DNA from: Hyphomicrobiaceae bacterium
GTDB taxonomy: Bacteria > Pseudomonadota > Alphaproteobacteria > Rhizobiales > Hyphomicrobiaceae
Assembly: GCA_030655135.1 (NCBI GenBank)
Contig: JAURWC010000084.1
Coordinates: 248,001 to 312,000, forward strand
Reading direction: 5' to 3'
Length of the DNA: 64,000 nucleotides
Shown: positions 35,790 through 44,320 of the stretch, piece after piece
Position numbering within the stretch: the first letter of the stretch is position 1
How the letters are laid out: each line of letters begins with the position of its first letter
Notes under the pieces: generated by a model
What the model was told of the DNA's origin: nothing
The model's input: the letters and a program-made list of their open reading frames with translations, nothing else
Database searches by the model: none
Made by a program: the position numbers and the translations under genes

Positions 35790-36590
35790 TTAAGTCACAA
35801 CAATGGCAGAGATTTGGCGCCCGTAGTCTGGCTCGGCTCTGTGTGTTGCCCGCCGGAAACTGAACAGCAGCGATTCGTGGTCATACGTACACAGCGATTG
35901 CCGCTCGATGTTCTTTATTCCGGCCCGCTTTAGTCGCGCCTCCACGTATCCCGGCAGATCGAAGTGCGCCTTGGAACTGCGCCCCATGGGGGCAAAAAAC
36001 CCAAGACTTTCCTCATCTTCTGCGGAAACCGCGGCTTGGAAATCTGGCCCGACTTCATACGCCGGCTGATTGATCGTCGGCCCGATGGCAGCGGCGATCC
36101 GGCTCCGGTCAGCCCCTAGCTGCTCCATTGCGGCAATCGCGGCCTCGATCACGCCCGCGGCCGCCCCGCGCCAGCCGGCATGGGCGGCGCCCACCACGCC
36201 AGCCTCCCCATCGGCCAAAAGTACGGGCGTGCAGTCCGCCGTTAAGACCCCGATCGCCAGGCCGCGTGTGCGCGTAACGACGGCATCCGCCTTGGGCAAT
36301 GAGTCCCGGGGGATTGCCTGATCGACAGCGAGGGCCGTGGCCGAATGCACCTGATACAGCGTCACCACGTCCGGCGCCCCGGCCCCGAGGTGACGGGCCA
36401 CGCGCGCCCGGTTCTCCAGCACCCGTGCCGTATCGTCTTTCGAGCCCACGCCGCAATTCAATCCTGCGTACAGTCCCTCGGAGACACCACCCGCACGGGT
36501 GAAAAACCCATGCCGGATGCCGCGCACGCCCGCGAGGTTTGCAGCCTCAATCGGCTTGACTGCATCCGGCACCTTGATCTCATCAGTCAT
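35790..36590 (-). CDS. pgeF: Peptidoglycan editing factor PgeF (laccase-domain protein)
   Basis: 266 residues. The family core is complete: RHGFFTRAGGVSEGLYAGLNCG, QVHSATA, LTADCTPVLLAD (metal/active-site Cys) and GAAHAGWRGAAAGVIEA with the catalytic His. YfiH/PgeF proteins remove wrongly incorporated residues from muropeptide precursors and have purine-nucleoside activities in vitro. The start overlaps the midA stop by 4 bp (ATGA), so lgt-midA-pgeF is one translationally coupled operon. The 204-bp gap 35586-35789 below it shows no clear feature. Confidence 0.9.
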   Translation of the reverse strand: MTDEIKVPDAVKPIEAANLAGVRGIRHGFFTRAGGVSEGLYAGLNCGVGSKDDTARVLENRARVARHLGAGAPDVVTLYQVHSATALAVDQAIPRDSLPKADAVVTRTRGLAIGVLTADCTPVLLADGEAGVVGAAHAGWRGAAAGVIEAAIAAMEQLGADRSRIAAAIGPTINQPAYEVGPDFQAAVSAEDEESLGFFAPMGRSSKAHFDLPGYVEARLKRAGIKNIERQSLCTYDHESLLFSFRRATHRAEPDYGRQISAIVVT

Positions 36591-37714
36591 GCTGAGCCCC
36601 TCTGCGCGTCGTGAACCGGAAAGCCGGGCAGCGGCGGCAGCTGCGCACTGCGCAAGCCCACCGCTTTGAAGCGCGTGCCCATTCCGTTGGGCGCCATCAA
36701 GCGCGCCACGCCCGCTTCGATCATACCGGCCTGCGCCGGATTGGCCGACATCAGCCGCGACGCACGCTCTATCACGCCCAGCGCGCCCAGGAATTCAGCC
36801 TGTGGCACAACACCGTCGACGCCGAGGCCACCATCGCGCGCACGTTTCACCAGCGCACTGAAATCCACTTGCGCGGTCACGTCCGTTTCGCCGGGCGCAT
36901 CGAACGGCGGCACGTACTTATGCTGGCGCACGCCCTGCAAAGTATCGCCCGTGAACGGCACATCGCTTCCATAGTCGATCCAGAGCGACGCCATCGGTCC
37001 TGCTTGCGCGTACTGCACCAGCAGATCGGCGACGTGGTCCTGGGCTTCGGAAAACTCGCGGACGTCACCATCGCGCACGCTGTCATCAACTGCGTGCCCA
37101 CTGGGCCGCCCCTCGACGAACGCGAAGCCATCAGCCGCGTCGAGCCCCACTTCGCGCCAGTGCCACACACCATCGCGCGCAATGACCTGCTCGATCGGCA
37201 ACGCATCCAGAAACTCGTTGCCGATCACGATCACAGGTTCGCCGCCAAACGTTTCGGCACCCGGCCAGTCATCGTGCCACGCGATGCCGGCCTCCCCGCC
37301 AAGCCGCTCACGCTGCGCGCGCTTCAAGGTGGCATTGATTTCGACGAGGTGGACCTGAAGCGACGTGCGGTATTCCGGGACCGCTTTGGCACTCCGCAGC
37401 GCGTCCACCATCAGCGTGCCGCGACCCGGCCCGAATTCGACGAGATGCAGCCGCGCCGGTTCGCCCATCTGCTGCCAGACGACAGCGCACCACAACCCGA
37501 TCAATTCGCCGAACACCTGCGAAATTTCCGGCGCCGTGATGAAGTCTCCCGCCGCACCAACGGCGGCCTGCCGCGTGTAGTATCCATAGGTCTCATGAAA
37601 CAGGCAGTCGCTCATGAACTGCGACACGGACATGGGTCCGTATGCCCCGATCTGCTCTTTAAGCAGCTGTCCAAGCGGAGTTTCGAGTGGCGTCTCGCCG
37701 GCGTCCGCCGTCAT
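36587..37714 (-). CDS. SAM-dependent methyltransferase, MidA/NDUFAF7 family
   Basis: 375 residues from ATG 37714, which overlaps the lgt stop codon. Typical blocks: MSVSQFMSDCLFHETYGYYTR, GDFITAPEISQVFGELIG and the SAM site VEFGPGRGTLMVDALR, followed by GNEFLDALPIEQ. In mitochondria this family (NDUFAF7) dimethylates an arginine of complex I subunit NDUFS2; in bacteria the target is not established, although complex I is the obvious candidate. It is the middle gene of lgt-midA-pgeF. Confidence 0.88.
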   Translation of the reverse strand: MTADAGETPLETPLGQLLKEQIGAYGPMSVSQFMSDCLFHETYGYYTRQAAVGAAGDFITAPEISQVFGELIGLWCAVVWQQMGEPARLHLVEFGPGRGTLMVDALRSAKAVPEYRTSLQVHLVEINATLKRAQRERLGGEAGIAWHDDWPGAETFGGEPVIVIGNEFLDALPIEQVIARDGVWHWREVGLDAADGFAFVEGRPSGHAVDDSVRDGDVREFSEAQDHVADLLVQYAQAGPMASLWIDYGSDVPFTGDTLQGVRQHKYVPPFDAPGETDVTAQVDFSALVKRARDGGLGVDGVVPQAEFLGALGVIERASRLMSANPAQAGMIEAGVARLMAPNGMGTRFKAVGLRSAQLPPLPGFPVHDAQRGSA

Positions 37715-38571
37715 GCCACAGCAGGCTTCTGCACGCGCCACAACAGATAGATCCCGATCAGCACCATCGGCACGCAGTAGAACTGCCCAGCCGTAAACGG
37801 TCCGACGTTGAGGAAATGACCGGCATTCGGCTCGCGGAAGAACTCACCGATGATACGCGCGATGCCATAGCCTGCGAGAAAGACGCCGCTGACGATCCCC
37901 GGCGACTTCAGCGCTTCCCGATGATGCGTCAGGAACCGCAGCACCAGGAATAGGATCAGCCCTTCCAGCGCCGCCTCGTAGAGTTGGCTCGGATGCCGCG
38001 TCGCCGGCTCCACAGCCGAATGCAGCTTGATGGCATCCGGAAACACCATCGCCCACGGCGCGTCGCTCTGGCGGCCGAACAGCTCGCCGTTGATGAAGTT
38101 TGCCACACGGCCGAAAAACAGTCCGATCGGCACAGCGGCCGCGCAAAGGTCGCCCGTACTCAACAGGTTGACGCCATAGTTGCGCGAAAAAAGCCAAATC
38201 GCAGCGATCGTGCCCACCAGCGCGCCGTGAAAGGCCATTCCCCCGCGGTGGATCATCAGGATCTGCATGGGATCGGCCAGATAGGTCTCGGGCTGCCACA
38301 GCAGGATGTAGCCGAGCCGCCCGCCAAGAATGACACCGGCCGTCATATACAAAAGCAGGTCGTCCACCTTGGCCACCGCGAACGGCGGCGTGTCGTTGCG
38401 CCAGAGGCGCGGCGTCGCCAGCAGCTTGCGGATGTACAGCCAGCCCAGGATCAGCCCAGCCACGTAGGCTAGGCCGTACCATTTGATGTCGATGGGCCCG
38501 TATCCCAGAACCGGCCCGAGTGAGATGGCGACGGGATCGAAATTCGGGAAGGGAATTGCAAGTACGGACAT
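37711..38571 (-). CDS. lgt: Prolipoprotein diacylglyceryl transferase
   Basis: 286 residues from ATG 38571. It transfers diacylglycerol from phosphatidylglycerol to the lipobox Cys at the inner membrane. About seven helices; the catalytic region HRGGMAFHGALVG and the Lgt signature GRVANFINGELFGR are intact. It heads the operon with midA and pgeF. It is divergent from the UbiK-like gene (133-bp spacer). A much longer frame upstream (to 38958) overlaps that gene and is not used. Confidence 0.95.
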   Translation of the reverse strand: MSVLAIPFPNFDPVAISLGPVLGYGPIDIKWYGLAYVAGLILGWLYIRKLLATPRLWRNDTPPFAVAKVDDLLLYMTAGVILGGRLGYILLWQPETYLADPMQILMIHRGGMAFHGALVGTIAAIWLFSRNYGVNLLSTGDLCAAAVPIGLFFGRVANFINGELFGRQSDAPWAMVFPDAIKLHSAVEPATRHPSQLYEAALEGLILFLVLRFLTHHREALKSPGIVSGVFLAGYGIARIIGEFFREPNAGHFLNVGPFTAGQFYCVPMVLIGIYLLWRVQKPAVA

Positions 38572-38704
38572 GGAGCGCCCTAAGCTGTTGAAGCGCCGCG
38601 ACGTTGTCGGCAGCCGGTCCGGCATGTCAACACGCCAAATGCACCGCGGCGCCTTGAACCTGAGCGGGCGCCAGCCCATAGTCCTGTAAACAAAAGGGAT
38701 CCCC

Positions 38705-38971
38705 ATGACACAGACGTCAAACCGCCTGCTGGACGAGTTCGCCAAACTGATGACCGATGCAGCGGGCGCGGCCCAGGGCGTGAAGAAGGAAATCGACACC
38801 CTCGTGAAGACGCAGGGCGAGCGCATCCTGAAAGACATGGACGTCGTTCGCCGTGAGGAATTCGAGGTTGTGAAGGCCATGGCCGAGAAGGCCCGCGCCG
38901 AAAACGAGCGCCTGGAAGCCCGGCTCGTAGTTCTCGAGGCCCAACTCTCGGCGAACAAGGGCGCGCTTTAG
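38705..38971 (+). CDS. BMFP/UbiK-like accessory protein
   Basis: 88 residues, largely helical: RLLDEFAKLMTDAAGAAQGVKKEI in the first half, then a coiled coil MAEKARAENERLEARLVVLEAQL. This matches the BMFP family (YqiC/UbiK). In enterobacteria UbiK assists ubiquinone synthesis by binding UbiJ; no UbiJ gene is here, so the role is inferred. AAGGGAT upstream supports the start. Divergent from lgt. Confidence 0.8.
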   Translation: MTQTSNRLLDEFAKLMTDAAGAAQGVKKEIDTLVKTQGERILKDMDVVRREEFEVVKAMAEKARAENERLEARLVVLEAQLSANKGAL

Positions 38972-39368
38972 GGGCTTCCCCCGTATGACGTCCCTGCAAG
39001 ATTCGCTGAAGTGGAACCTGCTTTCCATAAATGCGAGTGCGCAAATGTGACGCCGGCATATGATCGGCGTCTTTTCCCCATCAGCGCACAAAAACCAGCG
39101 AAAATTGTCCAATCCCCAACGGCTTGACGACATTGCCCGTGGACAAGGACCGGCCTGGGTTGCGACTCGTGCCGCGCTCTGTTTTCGTCCAAACCGTTCA
39201 GATTGCTGCTTCGGTCGATGGCGCAGCGAAATCCGCAGACAAATGCGGACCCAGCTGGAAGGGGGGCCTTTCATCGACCGGCAAAGCAGCGCGTCGCGTT
39301 TCCAAATCAATGAGATCGCCGGCTGCGTGTCGTGTGCGCGCGCCAGGTAACGGTGCTGAGGGAAAATA
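38972..39368 (+). other. 397-bp intergenic region without recognised gene
   Basis: Several short frames exist on both strands, none with a ribosome site or recognisable protein. No strong hairpin or promoter pair stands out. It probably holds the ybjN promoter and the end of the upstream transcript; a small RNA cannot be excluded by eye. Confidence 0.4.
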
Positions 39369-39866
39369 ATGGCTACTGCTGAAGGCGGCTATACGCGCGT
39401 CACGAACCCCATCGACCTGATCGAACAGATGGCTGTCGACCATGACTGGCCTGCCGACCGATCCAGCGACGATGAGCTGACGCTGGTCGTCTCAGGCAGC
39501 TGGACCGACTACCACGTGTCGCTGAACTGGCGCGACGACCTGGAGGCTCTGCATCTTGCCTGTGCCTTCGACTTCCGCGTTCCTGATACGCGCTTGACGG
39601 AAATGTACCGCCTCATCGCCCAGATCAACGAGCAGCTTTGGCTCGGCCATTTCGATCTGTGGACGCAGGAAGGGCTCATCATGTATCGCCACGGGCTGCT
39701 TCTGAACGGCGCGGTCGCTACCCCGCAGCAGTGCGACGCGATGTTGAAAGCCTCGCTGGAAGCCTGCGAACGCTACTATCAGGCCTTCCAGTTTGTCGTT
39801 TGGGCGGGTAAGGAAAGTCGGGAGGCGCTCGTGTCTGCGATGTTCCAGACTGAGGGCCAAGCCTGA
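39369..39866 (+). CDS. YbjN domain protein
   Basis: 165 residues; GAGGGAAA just before ATG 39369. The sequence (NPIDLIEQMAVDHDWPADRSSDDELTLVVSGSWTDYHVSLNWRDD then EMYRLIAQINEQLWLGHFDLWTQEGLIMYRHGLLL) is the alphaproteobacterial YbjN form, a fold related to secretion chaperones. No function is established for it. The conserved sequel is proC, starting 49 bp downstream, and the two are probably one transcript. Confidence 0.85.
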   Translation: MATAEGGYTRVTNPIDLIEQMAVDHDWPADRSSDDELTLVVSGSWTDYHVSLNWRDDLEALHLACAFDFRVPDTRLTEMYRLIAQINEQLWLGHFDLWTQEGLIMYRHGLLLNGAVATPQQCDAMLKASLEACERYYQAFQFVVWAGKESREALVSAMFQTEGQA

Positions 39867-39915
39867 GCCCGCGACGCCGCATTCGCAGCGATCGCCATTT
39901 GTTCGGACGAGCCCT

Positions 39916-40740
39916 ATGACGATCGCGCTGCCTGGCCCCCTCGTACTGGCCGGAATCGGCAAGATGGGCAGCGCCCTGTTGTCGGGGTTGCTGGAAAAGG
40001 GCCTCGATCCGGCGCAGGTTTTCGTACAAGACCCGGCGCCGACGCCGGCCATGTCCGATCAGCTGGCGCGACAGGGCATCGCGGTCTCGGCACTGGTTGA
40101 AACCTTGCCTGCCGCGCCGTCGGTGATCCTGGCAGCCGTCAAGCCGCAGGTGATGGACGCCGTCTTCCCGCCGCTGGCCCAACTGGCAGGCCCCGACACG
40201 CTCATTCTCTCGATCGCCGCGGGCCGCACGATCGAAAGCTTCGCGCGCCACCTTCCGCCTGGCGCCGCCGTTATTCGTTCCATGCCCAACACGCCGGCTG
40301 CCATCGGCCGCGGCATCACCGTTTGCGTCGCCAACGCCGCCGTAACGGCCGAGCAGCGCGAACTGGCCGAAACGCTGCTGTCCTCCGTCGGCGAAGTCAC
40401 GTGGCTCGACGATGAAGCCTTGCTGGACGCGGTTACCGCCGTTTCAGGCTCGGGCCCGGCCTACCTGTTTCTGCTGACGCAGTACTTGGCGGAAGCCGGA
40501 GAGGCGGCAGGCCTTCCTCCAGAACTCGCACAGCACCTGGCACGGTCCACCATGACCGGCTCGGCCGAGCTGATGTCGCAATCTGATTTGACACCGTGGC
40601 GGCTTCGCGAAAACGTGACGTCGCCGGGCGGCACCACGGCTGCGGCATTGGACGTGCTGATGGCTGCCGATGGCCTTGGTCCCCTGCTAGCGAAGGCCGT
40701 TGCAGCGGCCGCCGCCCGCGGCCGCGCGCTATCCAATTGA
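39916..40740 (+). CDS. proC: Pyrroline-5-carboxylate reductase
   Basis: 274 residues from ATG 39916. It reduces 1-pyrroline-5-carboxylate to proline with NAD(P)H. The Rossmann start LVLAGIGKMGSALLSGLL, the RSMPNTPAAIGRGIT block and the C-terminal signature LRENVTSPGGTTAAALDVL are all present. The longer frame starting at 39793 overlaps ybjN and is not needed. No proA or proB is nearby. Confidence 0.93.
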   Translation: MTIALPGPLVLAGIGKMGSALLSGLLEKGLDPAQVFVQDPAPTPAMSDQLARQGIAVSALVETLPAAPSVILAAVKPQVMDAVFPPLAQLAGPDTLILSIAAGRTIESFARHLPPGAAVIRSMPNTPAAIGRGITVCVANAAVTAEQRELAETLLSSVGEVTWLDDEALLDAVTAVSGSGPAYLFLLTQYLAEAGEAAGLPPELAQHLARSTMTGSAELMSQSDLTPWRLRENVTSPGGTTAAALDVLMAADGLGPLLAKAVAAAAARGRALSN

Positions 40741-40835
40741 GGCGCCGGGCCATTTAGCCGGTTTGATGTGCCCTCGGCCCCTTTGATGTCACGCTTCTGA
40801 TGCCTATCTGCACGTCTTCAGTGCGGAGGAACGTC

Positions 40836-41507
40836 ATGATCAACGAAACCCACGCTACCGGTCGCGTCATCAAGGCGGCCCTTGACCTTGCAGCCGAACG
40901 CCCATGGCAGGACGTTGCCCTGCGTGACATTGCCGATCGCGCCAAAGTGCCCCTCGCCGACGTGCGCAAGGACTTTGCCGGCAAACCCGCGATCCTCGCC
41001 AAATTCATTCGCCTGGTAGACGACGCCGTTCTCGAAAAGGCGCCTGGCCGCGACCCGGGCCAGCCCGCGCGCGATCGCGTTTTCGACGTGCTGATGACGC
41101 GTCTCGAAGTGCTGGAGCCTTACAAGTCGGCCATCCGGTCCATCGCGGACACTCCGGGCGCCGGCCTCTCGATCGCCAAGAACGCCATGGCATCGCAAGC
41201 CTGGATGCTGCATGCCGCCGGCATTGGCACGGACGGGCCGCTCGGTACGGCACGAGTCGCCGGCCTCGCGTCGATTTACGCCAGCTTGTTGCGCACCTGG
41301 CTTGACGAGACCGATCCCGCCTACCCGCGCACCATGGCCTCACTTGATCGCAGATTGAAGCGGGGAGAAGCCGTTCTGAGGTCGCTAAACGACGTGCAGG
41401 CTTTTGCCGGCCGCCTCGCGGACGTGTTCAAGCCGAGGCGCCCAAGCCAGCACGACACACCTCCGGCACCAGAACCGATTCCGACGCCGCCGGTCGCGAC
41501 CGCATAA
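40836..41507 (+). CDS. TetR family transcriptional regulator
   Basis: 223 residues from ATG 40836, preceded by GGAGGAA. The N-terminal HTH is recognisable (VIKAALDLAAERPWQDVALRDIADRAKVPLADVRKDFAGKPAILAKFI), though the usual YxHF recognition-helix ending reads VRKDFAGK. The C-terminal domain is unlike common ligand-binding types; the tail is Pro/Ala rich. No palindromic operator is obvious around it. The role is unknown; neighbours are proC and pssA. Confidence 0.75.
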   Translation: MINETHATGRVIKAALDLAAERPWQDVALRDIADRAKVPLADVRKDFAGKPAILAKFIRLVDDAVLEKAPGRDPGQPARDRVFDVLMTRLEVLEPYKSAIRSIADTPGAGLSIAKNAMASQAWMLHAAGIGTDGPLGTARVAGLASIYASLLRTWLDETDPAYPRTMASLDRRLKRGEAVLRSLNDVQAFAGRLADVFKPRRPSQHDTPPAPEPIPTPPVATA

Positions 41508-41627
41508 CGCCGACGCGGCTTGCATCAGCACCCGGCGGGGGACCGCGGCCGCGCAATGACATTGTTCGGCCGGGATGCGAGTCCTATACCTGTCCTTGAC
41601 GAACCGGATCGCCGCAGGGCGCTACCG

Positions 41628-42590
41628 ATGAAGGACACTGCTATGGACCCAATCGTACCGCAGCTCGAAGCCGAAACGCGCCGCCGCCGCCGCGCACTGA
41701 TGTTTCGCCATCGGCAGATCCCCGTTCGCATGATGGTGCCGAACTTTGTCACGCTGCTGGGCTTATGCGCCGGGCTGACCTCGATCCGCATGTCGATCGA
41801 AGGCCGCTGGGAGTTGGCCCTCGCCGCGATCGTGTTTGCAGCGCTGCTGGATGGCGTGGACGGTCGCATCGCCCGCCTGTTGAAGGCTTCCTCGCGCTTC
41901 GGTGCGGAGCTTGATAGCCTTGCCGACTTCGTCAACTTCGGCGTCGCCCCCGCGATCCTCATCTTCACGTGGGCGCTTGGCGACTTGAAGAGTCTCGGCT
42001 GGATTTGCGTACTTTTGTTCGCTCTCGCATCAGCCTTGCGTCTCGCTCGCTTCAACGTCGCCAACGATGACGAAAAGCCCAAGTGGCAGTCCAACTATTT
42101 CTCAGGAATGCCCACGCCTGCGGCCGCAATTGCCGTCCTTCTGCCGACCTATCTCGACAATCTTGGCTTCAGCGAAATCCGCACCAACCATGTCTTCCTG
42201 CACCTCGTGCTCGGCTACACGGTGTTCATCGCCATCATGATGGTGTCGTCGATCCCGACATACTCCGGCAAGCTTCTGCACGAGCGCATCAGCCGCGAGT
42301 TGGTCCTGCCGATCTTCGTTGCCGCCGTGGCTCTCGTCGCGCTGCTCGTCACGTATCCCTACGGCACGCTGACGGTGATTTCGCTCGCCTATCTGGCTTC
42401 GATCCCCGTTACCTACCGCGCCTTCGCGCGCAAGGAAGCCGAGATGGCAGGCAAGCCAACCGGCGAGGAGTTAGCAGAAACCACCTCACACGCGGATATG
42501 AGGTCGCCAGATATGCCGGCAGCAGAAGCGCCTGCCGCAGCTGCCTCAATGCGCGTCGTCGATATCCGGCCGGTCGATCCCAAGCGCTAG
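41628..42590 (+). CDS. pssA: CDP-diacylglycerol-serine O-phosphatidyltransferase
   Basis: 320 residues from ATG 41628 (AGGG upstream); ATG 41643 is an alternative. It makes phosphatidylserine, the precursor of phosphatidylethanolamine. The CDP-alcohol phosphatidyltransferase motif is exact: DGVDGRIARLLKASSRFG continuing with AELDSLAD, giving the DG(x)2AR(x)8G(x)3D(x)3D pattern. Eight hydrophobic segments follow the basic N-terminus (RRRRALMFRHRQIPVRMMVPN). The C-terminal ~60 residues are Ala/Pro rich and probably cytoplasmic. No psd is adjacent. A terminator lies downstream. Confidence 0.92.
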   Translation: MKDTAMDPIVPQLEAETRRRRRALMFRHRQIPVRMMVPNFVTLLGLCAGLTSIRMSIEGRWELALAAIVFAALLDGVDGRIARLLKASSRFGAELDSLADFVNFGVAPAILIFTWALGDLKSLGWICVLLFALASALRLARFNVANDDEKPKWQSNYFSGMPTPAAAIAVLLPTYLDNLGFSEIRTNHVFLHLVLGYTVFIAIMMVSSIPTYSGKLLHERISRELVLPIFVAAVALVALLVTYPYGTLTVISLAYLASIPVTYRAFARKEAEMAGKPTGEELAETTSHADMRSPDMPAAEAPAAAASMRVVDIRPVDPKR

Positions 42591-42619
42591 GCATTGCTCA
42601 ATGGACTCCACAAACAGAA

Positions 42620-42659
42620 AGGCCGCGGATGCAGAATGCATGCGCGGCCTGATCTTTTT
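42620..42659 (+). terminator. Intrinsic terminator of pssA
   Basis: Stem AGGCCGCG (42620-42627) with CGCGGCCT (42643-42650), inner GCA/TGC pairing, then GATCTTTTTG. It is 30 bp past the pssA stop, between convergent genes. Confidence 0.75.
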
Positions 42660-42673
42660 GCGTGATCGAGACT

Positions 42674-43078
42674 TCAGTGCCGGGATGGCAGCCCGTGCAG
42701 GTGGAAGTCCAGTTCGTCCTGGATGTTAGTGGTTGCCTGGCGCCAGTCGCCCCGGCCCAGCACGCGCGGCTGCTGATCATTCGTCGGCGGCTCGTAAGCC
42801 GGCAGCTCACGCGACACCGGGCCGTCTTCGAGCGCTGGCATCGGGTGATGCGCATAGTTGGGCAGCGTTCCGATGGTCGCGGCCAGGTTTTGCAGCTCTT
42901 CCATGATCGCGCTGCGCCGTGCGTTGTACTGCGCAGTGACCATCCGAACCTCATGCAACAGCTCGTCGTCGATGCGGTTCAGGGCTTCGCCCAAGGAACG
43001 AACAAGCGTACGCTCATTCGTGTTCGTTTGCGTCAGCCGCGTACGCATCTCCTCGATTTGCTCGAGTACTGATTTCAT
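42674..43078 (-). CDS. Hypothetical coiled-coil protein
   Basis: 134 residues from ATG 43078 with GGTAAGGAA upstream. The first ~85 residues are a long helix with regular hydrophobic spacing (MKSVLEQIEEMRTRLTQ through NLAATIGTL); the rest is Pro-rich with a short C-terminal DELDFHLHGLP. No signal peptide. I do not recognise a family. It is convergent with pssA. A sequence 40 bp upstream (43118-43132) resembles a CtrA half-site pair. Confidence 0.6.
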   Translation of the reverse strand: MKSVLEQIEEMRTRLTQTNTNERTLVRSLGEALNRIDDELLHEVRMVTAQYNARRSAIMEELQNLAATIGTLPNYAHHPMPALEDGPVSRELPAYEPPTNDQQPRVLGRGDWRQATTNIQDELDFHLHGLPSRH

Positions 43079-43228
43079 TTCCTTACCCCCGTCTGCGTCC
43101 GCGCGAATCAAAAAGCGTTAACGACATGTTAGGTGGAATCGATAGGAAGCCCAAGCGGGCAGTGAGATCTCCACAGGCAGCCGTCCCGGCGTTCTCCACC
43201 GGAGTAGTCGGCTCCGCGCGACCTTGCG

Positions 43229-43672
43229 TCAATCTGCGCGCGCCGAACGCCGGGCACCGGCAGACGCCTCGTCTCCGGCGACACAGTTATTGCAACGGCC
43301 ACGGAGTTCCAACGTCATTTCACGAACACTGAATTTTGCGCGCTTCGCCCAAGCCGCCAGACAATCCACAGCCTTGGGCTCGTCGAACTCGTTCACCGTG
43401 CCGCAGCTCTCGCAGATCGCAAAAACCGCGCGGCCCTCGTGCCGCGTGTGCGAGCACGCTACAAATGCATTCAGCGTTTCCAACCGGTGTGCGGCCCCAG
43501 TGGCAATGAGCCTGTCGAGCGCGCGATAAACCGTCTGCGGTGCCAGCACAGCCTGTTCGCGCAACTGGTCGATCAACTCGTAGGCGCTGACCGGCCGCCC
43601 TGCTCCGCGCAGCGCTTCCACGATCATGCGATCCTGCTCCGGCGCGGGCGTGCGTTTAGTAACTCTGCGCAA
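43229..43672 (-). CDS. zur: Fur family zinc-uptake regulator
   Basis: 147 residues. The start is taken as TTG 43672 because GGAAAGGA lies 7 bp upstream; the next in-frame ATG (43627) would cut into the DNA-binding domain. The winged helix (RPVSAYELIDQLREQAVLAPQTVYRALDRLIATGAAHRLETLNAFVAC) and the two CxxC pairs (CESCGT and CNNC near the C-terminus) are typical of Zur. Zur with bound zinc represses zinc-uptake genes; the receptor gene at 29732 is a candidate target. No znuABC is adjacent. Confidence 0.8.
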   Translation of the reverse strand: MRRVTKRTPAPEQDRMIVEALRGAGRPVSAYELIDQLREQAVLAPQTVYRALDRLIATGAAHRLETLNAFVACSHTRHEGRAVFAICESCGTVNEFDEPKAVDCLAAWAKRAKFSVREMTLELRGRCNNCVAGDEASAGARRSARAD

Positions 43673-43791
43673 CTGCTCGTCCTTTCCATCAGCACCCCTT
43701 ATCGTGCCGCCGGCTATCGAGCGCAACCCGTTAGCGCCTTATGCCTCGCCCCTCTAAGATGGGCGCTACTGTTGCCATCGAAAGGCCTGCG

Positions 43792-44103
43792 ATGATTGTT
43801 GAATACATACGTTATCAGCTGAAATCTCACACGGCCGATGAATTAGCGGAGGCGTACGGTGTTGCGGCACGCTATCTCGCAGGCTCCCCGCACTGCCTAT
43901 CGTACGAGCTGAGCCGCTGCCACGAGGACGCCTCCAGCGTAACGCTGCGGATCGAATGGGACTCCTTGGACGGCCATGTCCAAGGCTTCCGCAAGAGCGC
44001 CGAGTTTCAGCCGTTCCTGCGGGCCATCCGGCCATTCTTTGCCGAGATCGCCGAGATGCGCCATTACGAGCCAACCGCTATCGTCTGGCGCCGCCCAACG
44101 TGA
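43792..44103 (+). CDS. Antibiotic biosynthesis monooxygenase (ABM)-like small protein
   Basis: 103 residues from ATG 43792 (AAAGG upstream). The ferredoxin-like ABM fold is suggested by the opening MIVEYIRYQLKSHTADELAEAYGVAARYLAGSPHCLSYELSRC and the strand VTLRIEWDSLDGHVQGFRKSAEFQPFL. ABM-domain proteins include quinol monooxygenases and heme-degrading enzymes, but many have no known reaction; no heme or quinone ligand residue can be assigned here. Divergent from zur with a 119-bp spacer. Confidence 0.7.
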   Translation: MIVEYIRYQLKSHTADELAEAYGVAARYLAGSPHCLSYELSRCHEDASSVTLRIEWDSLDGHVQGFRKSAEFQPFLRAIRPFFAEIAEMRHYEPTAIVWRRPT

Positions 44104-44121
44104 GCAGCGACGCGAAACCAC

Positions 44122-44158
44122 AACTAGCTGTAATCAATGATGAATATGCTAGTTTTTT
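44122..44158 (+). terminator. Probable intrinsic terminator
   Basis: Stem AACTAGC (44122-44128) with GCTAGTT (44148-44154), 19-nt loop, followed by a run of T to 44158. It lies 18 bp after the ABM stop. Confidence 0.55.
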
Positions 44159-44209
44159 CGGCGCCGGACTTCGCCCAGCGTTAAGCGTGCTTGCCCGCGC
44201 ACCCCAGCA

Positions 44210-44239
44210 TTGCCAAACCGGGCCCAAACCCGGTATAAG
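44210..44239 (+). promoter_or_regulatory. Candidate sigma-70 promoter for rplY
   Basis: TTGCCA at 44210-44215 and TATAAG at 44234-44239, 18 bp apart, about 80 bp upstream of the rplY start. Both hexamers are close to consensus in an otherwise GC-rich gap. Confidence 0.5.
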
Positions 44240-44320
44240 CCCGCCATCTCAAGCAACCGCGTGAGACGCCGCCCGGCACCCTTGGAGGCCGTGAGCGGCT
44301 AATTTCGATTGGAGACTGCC

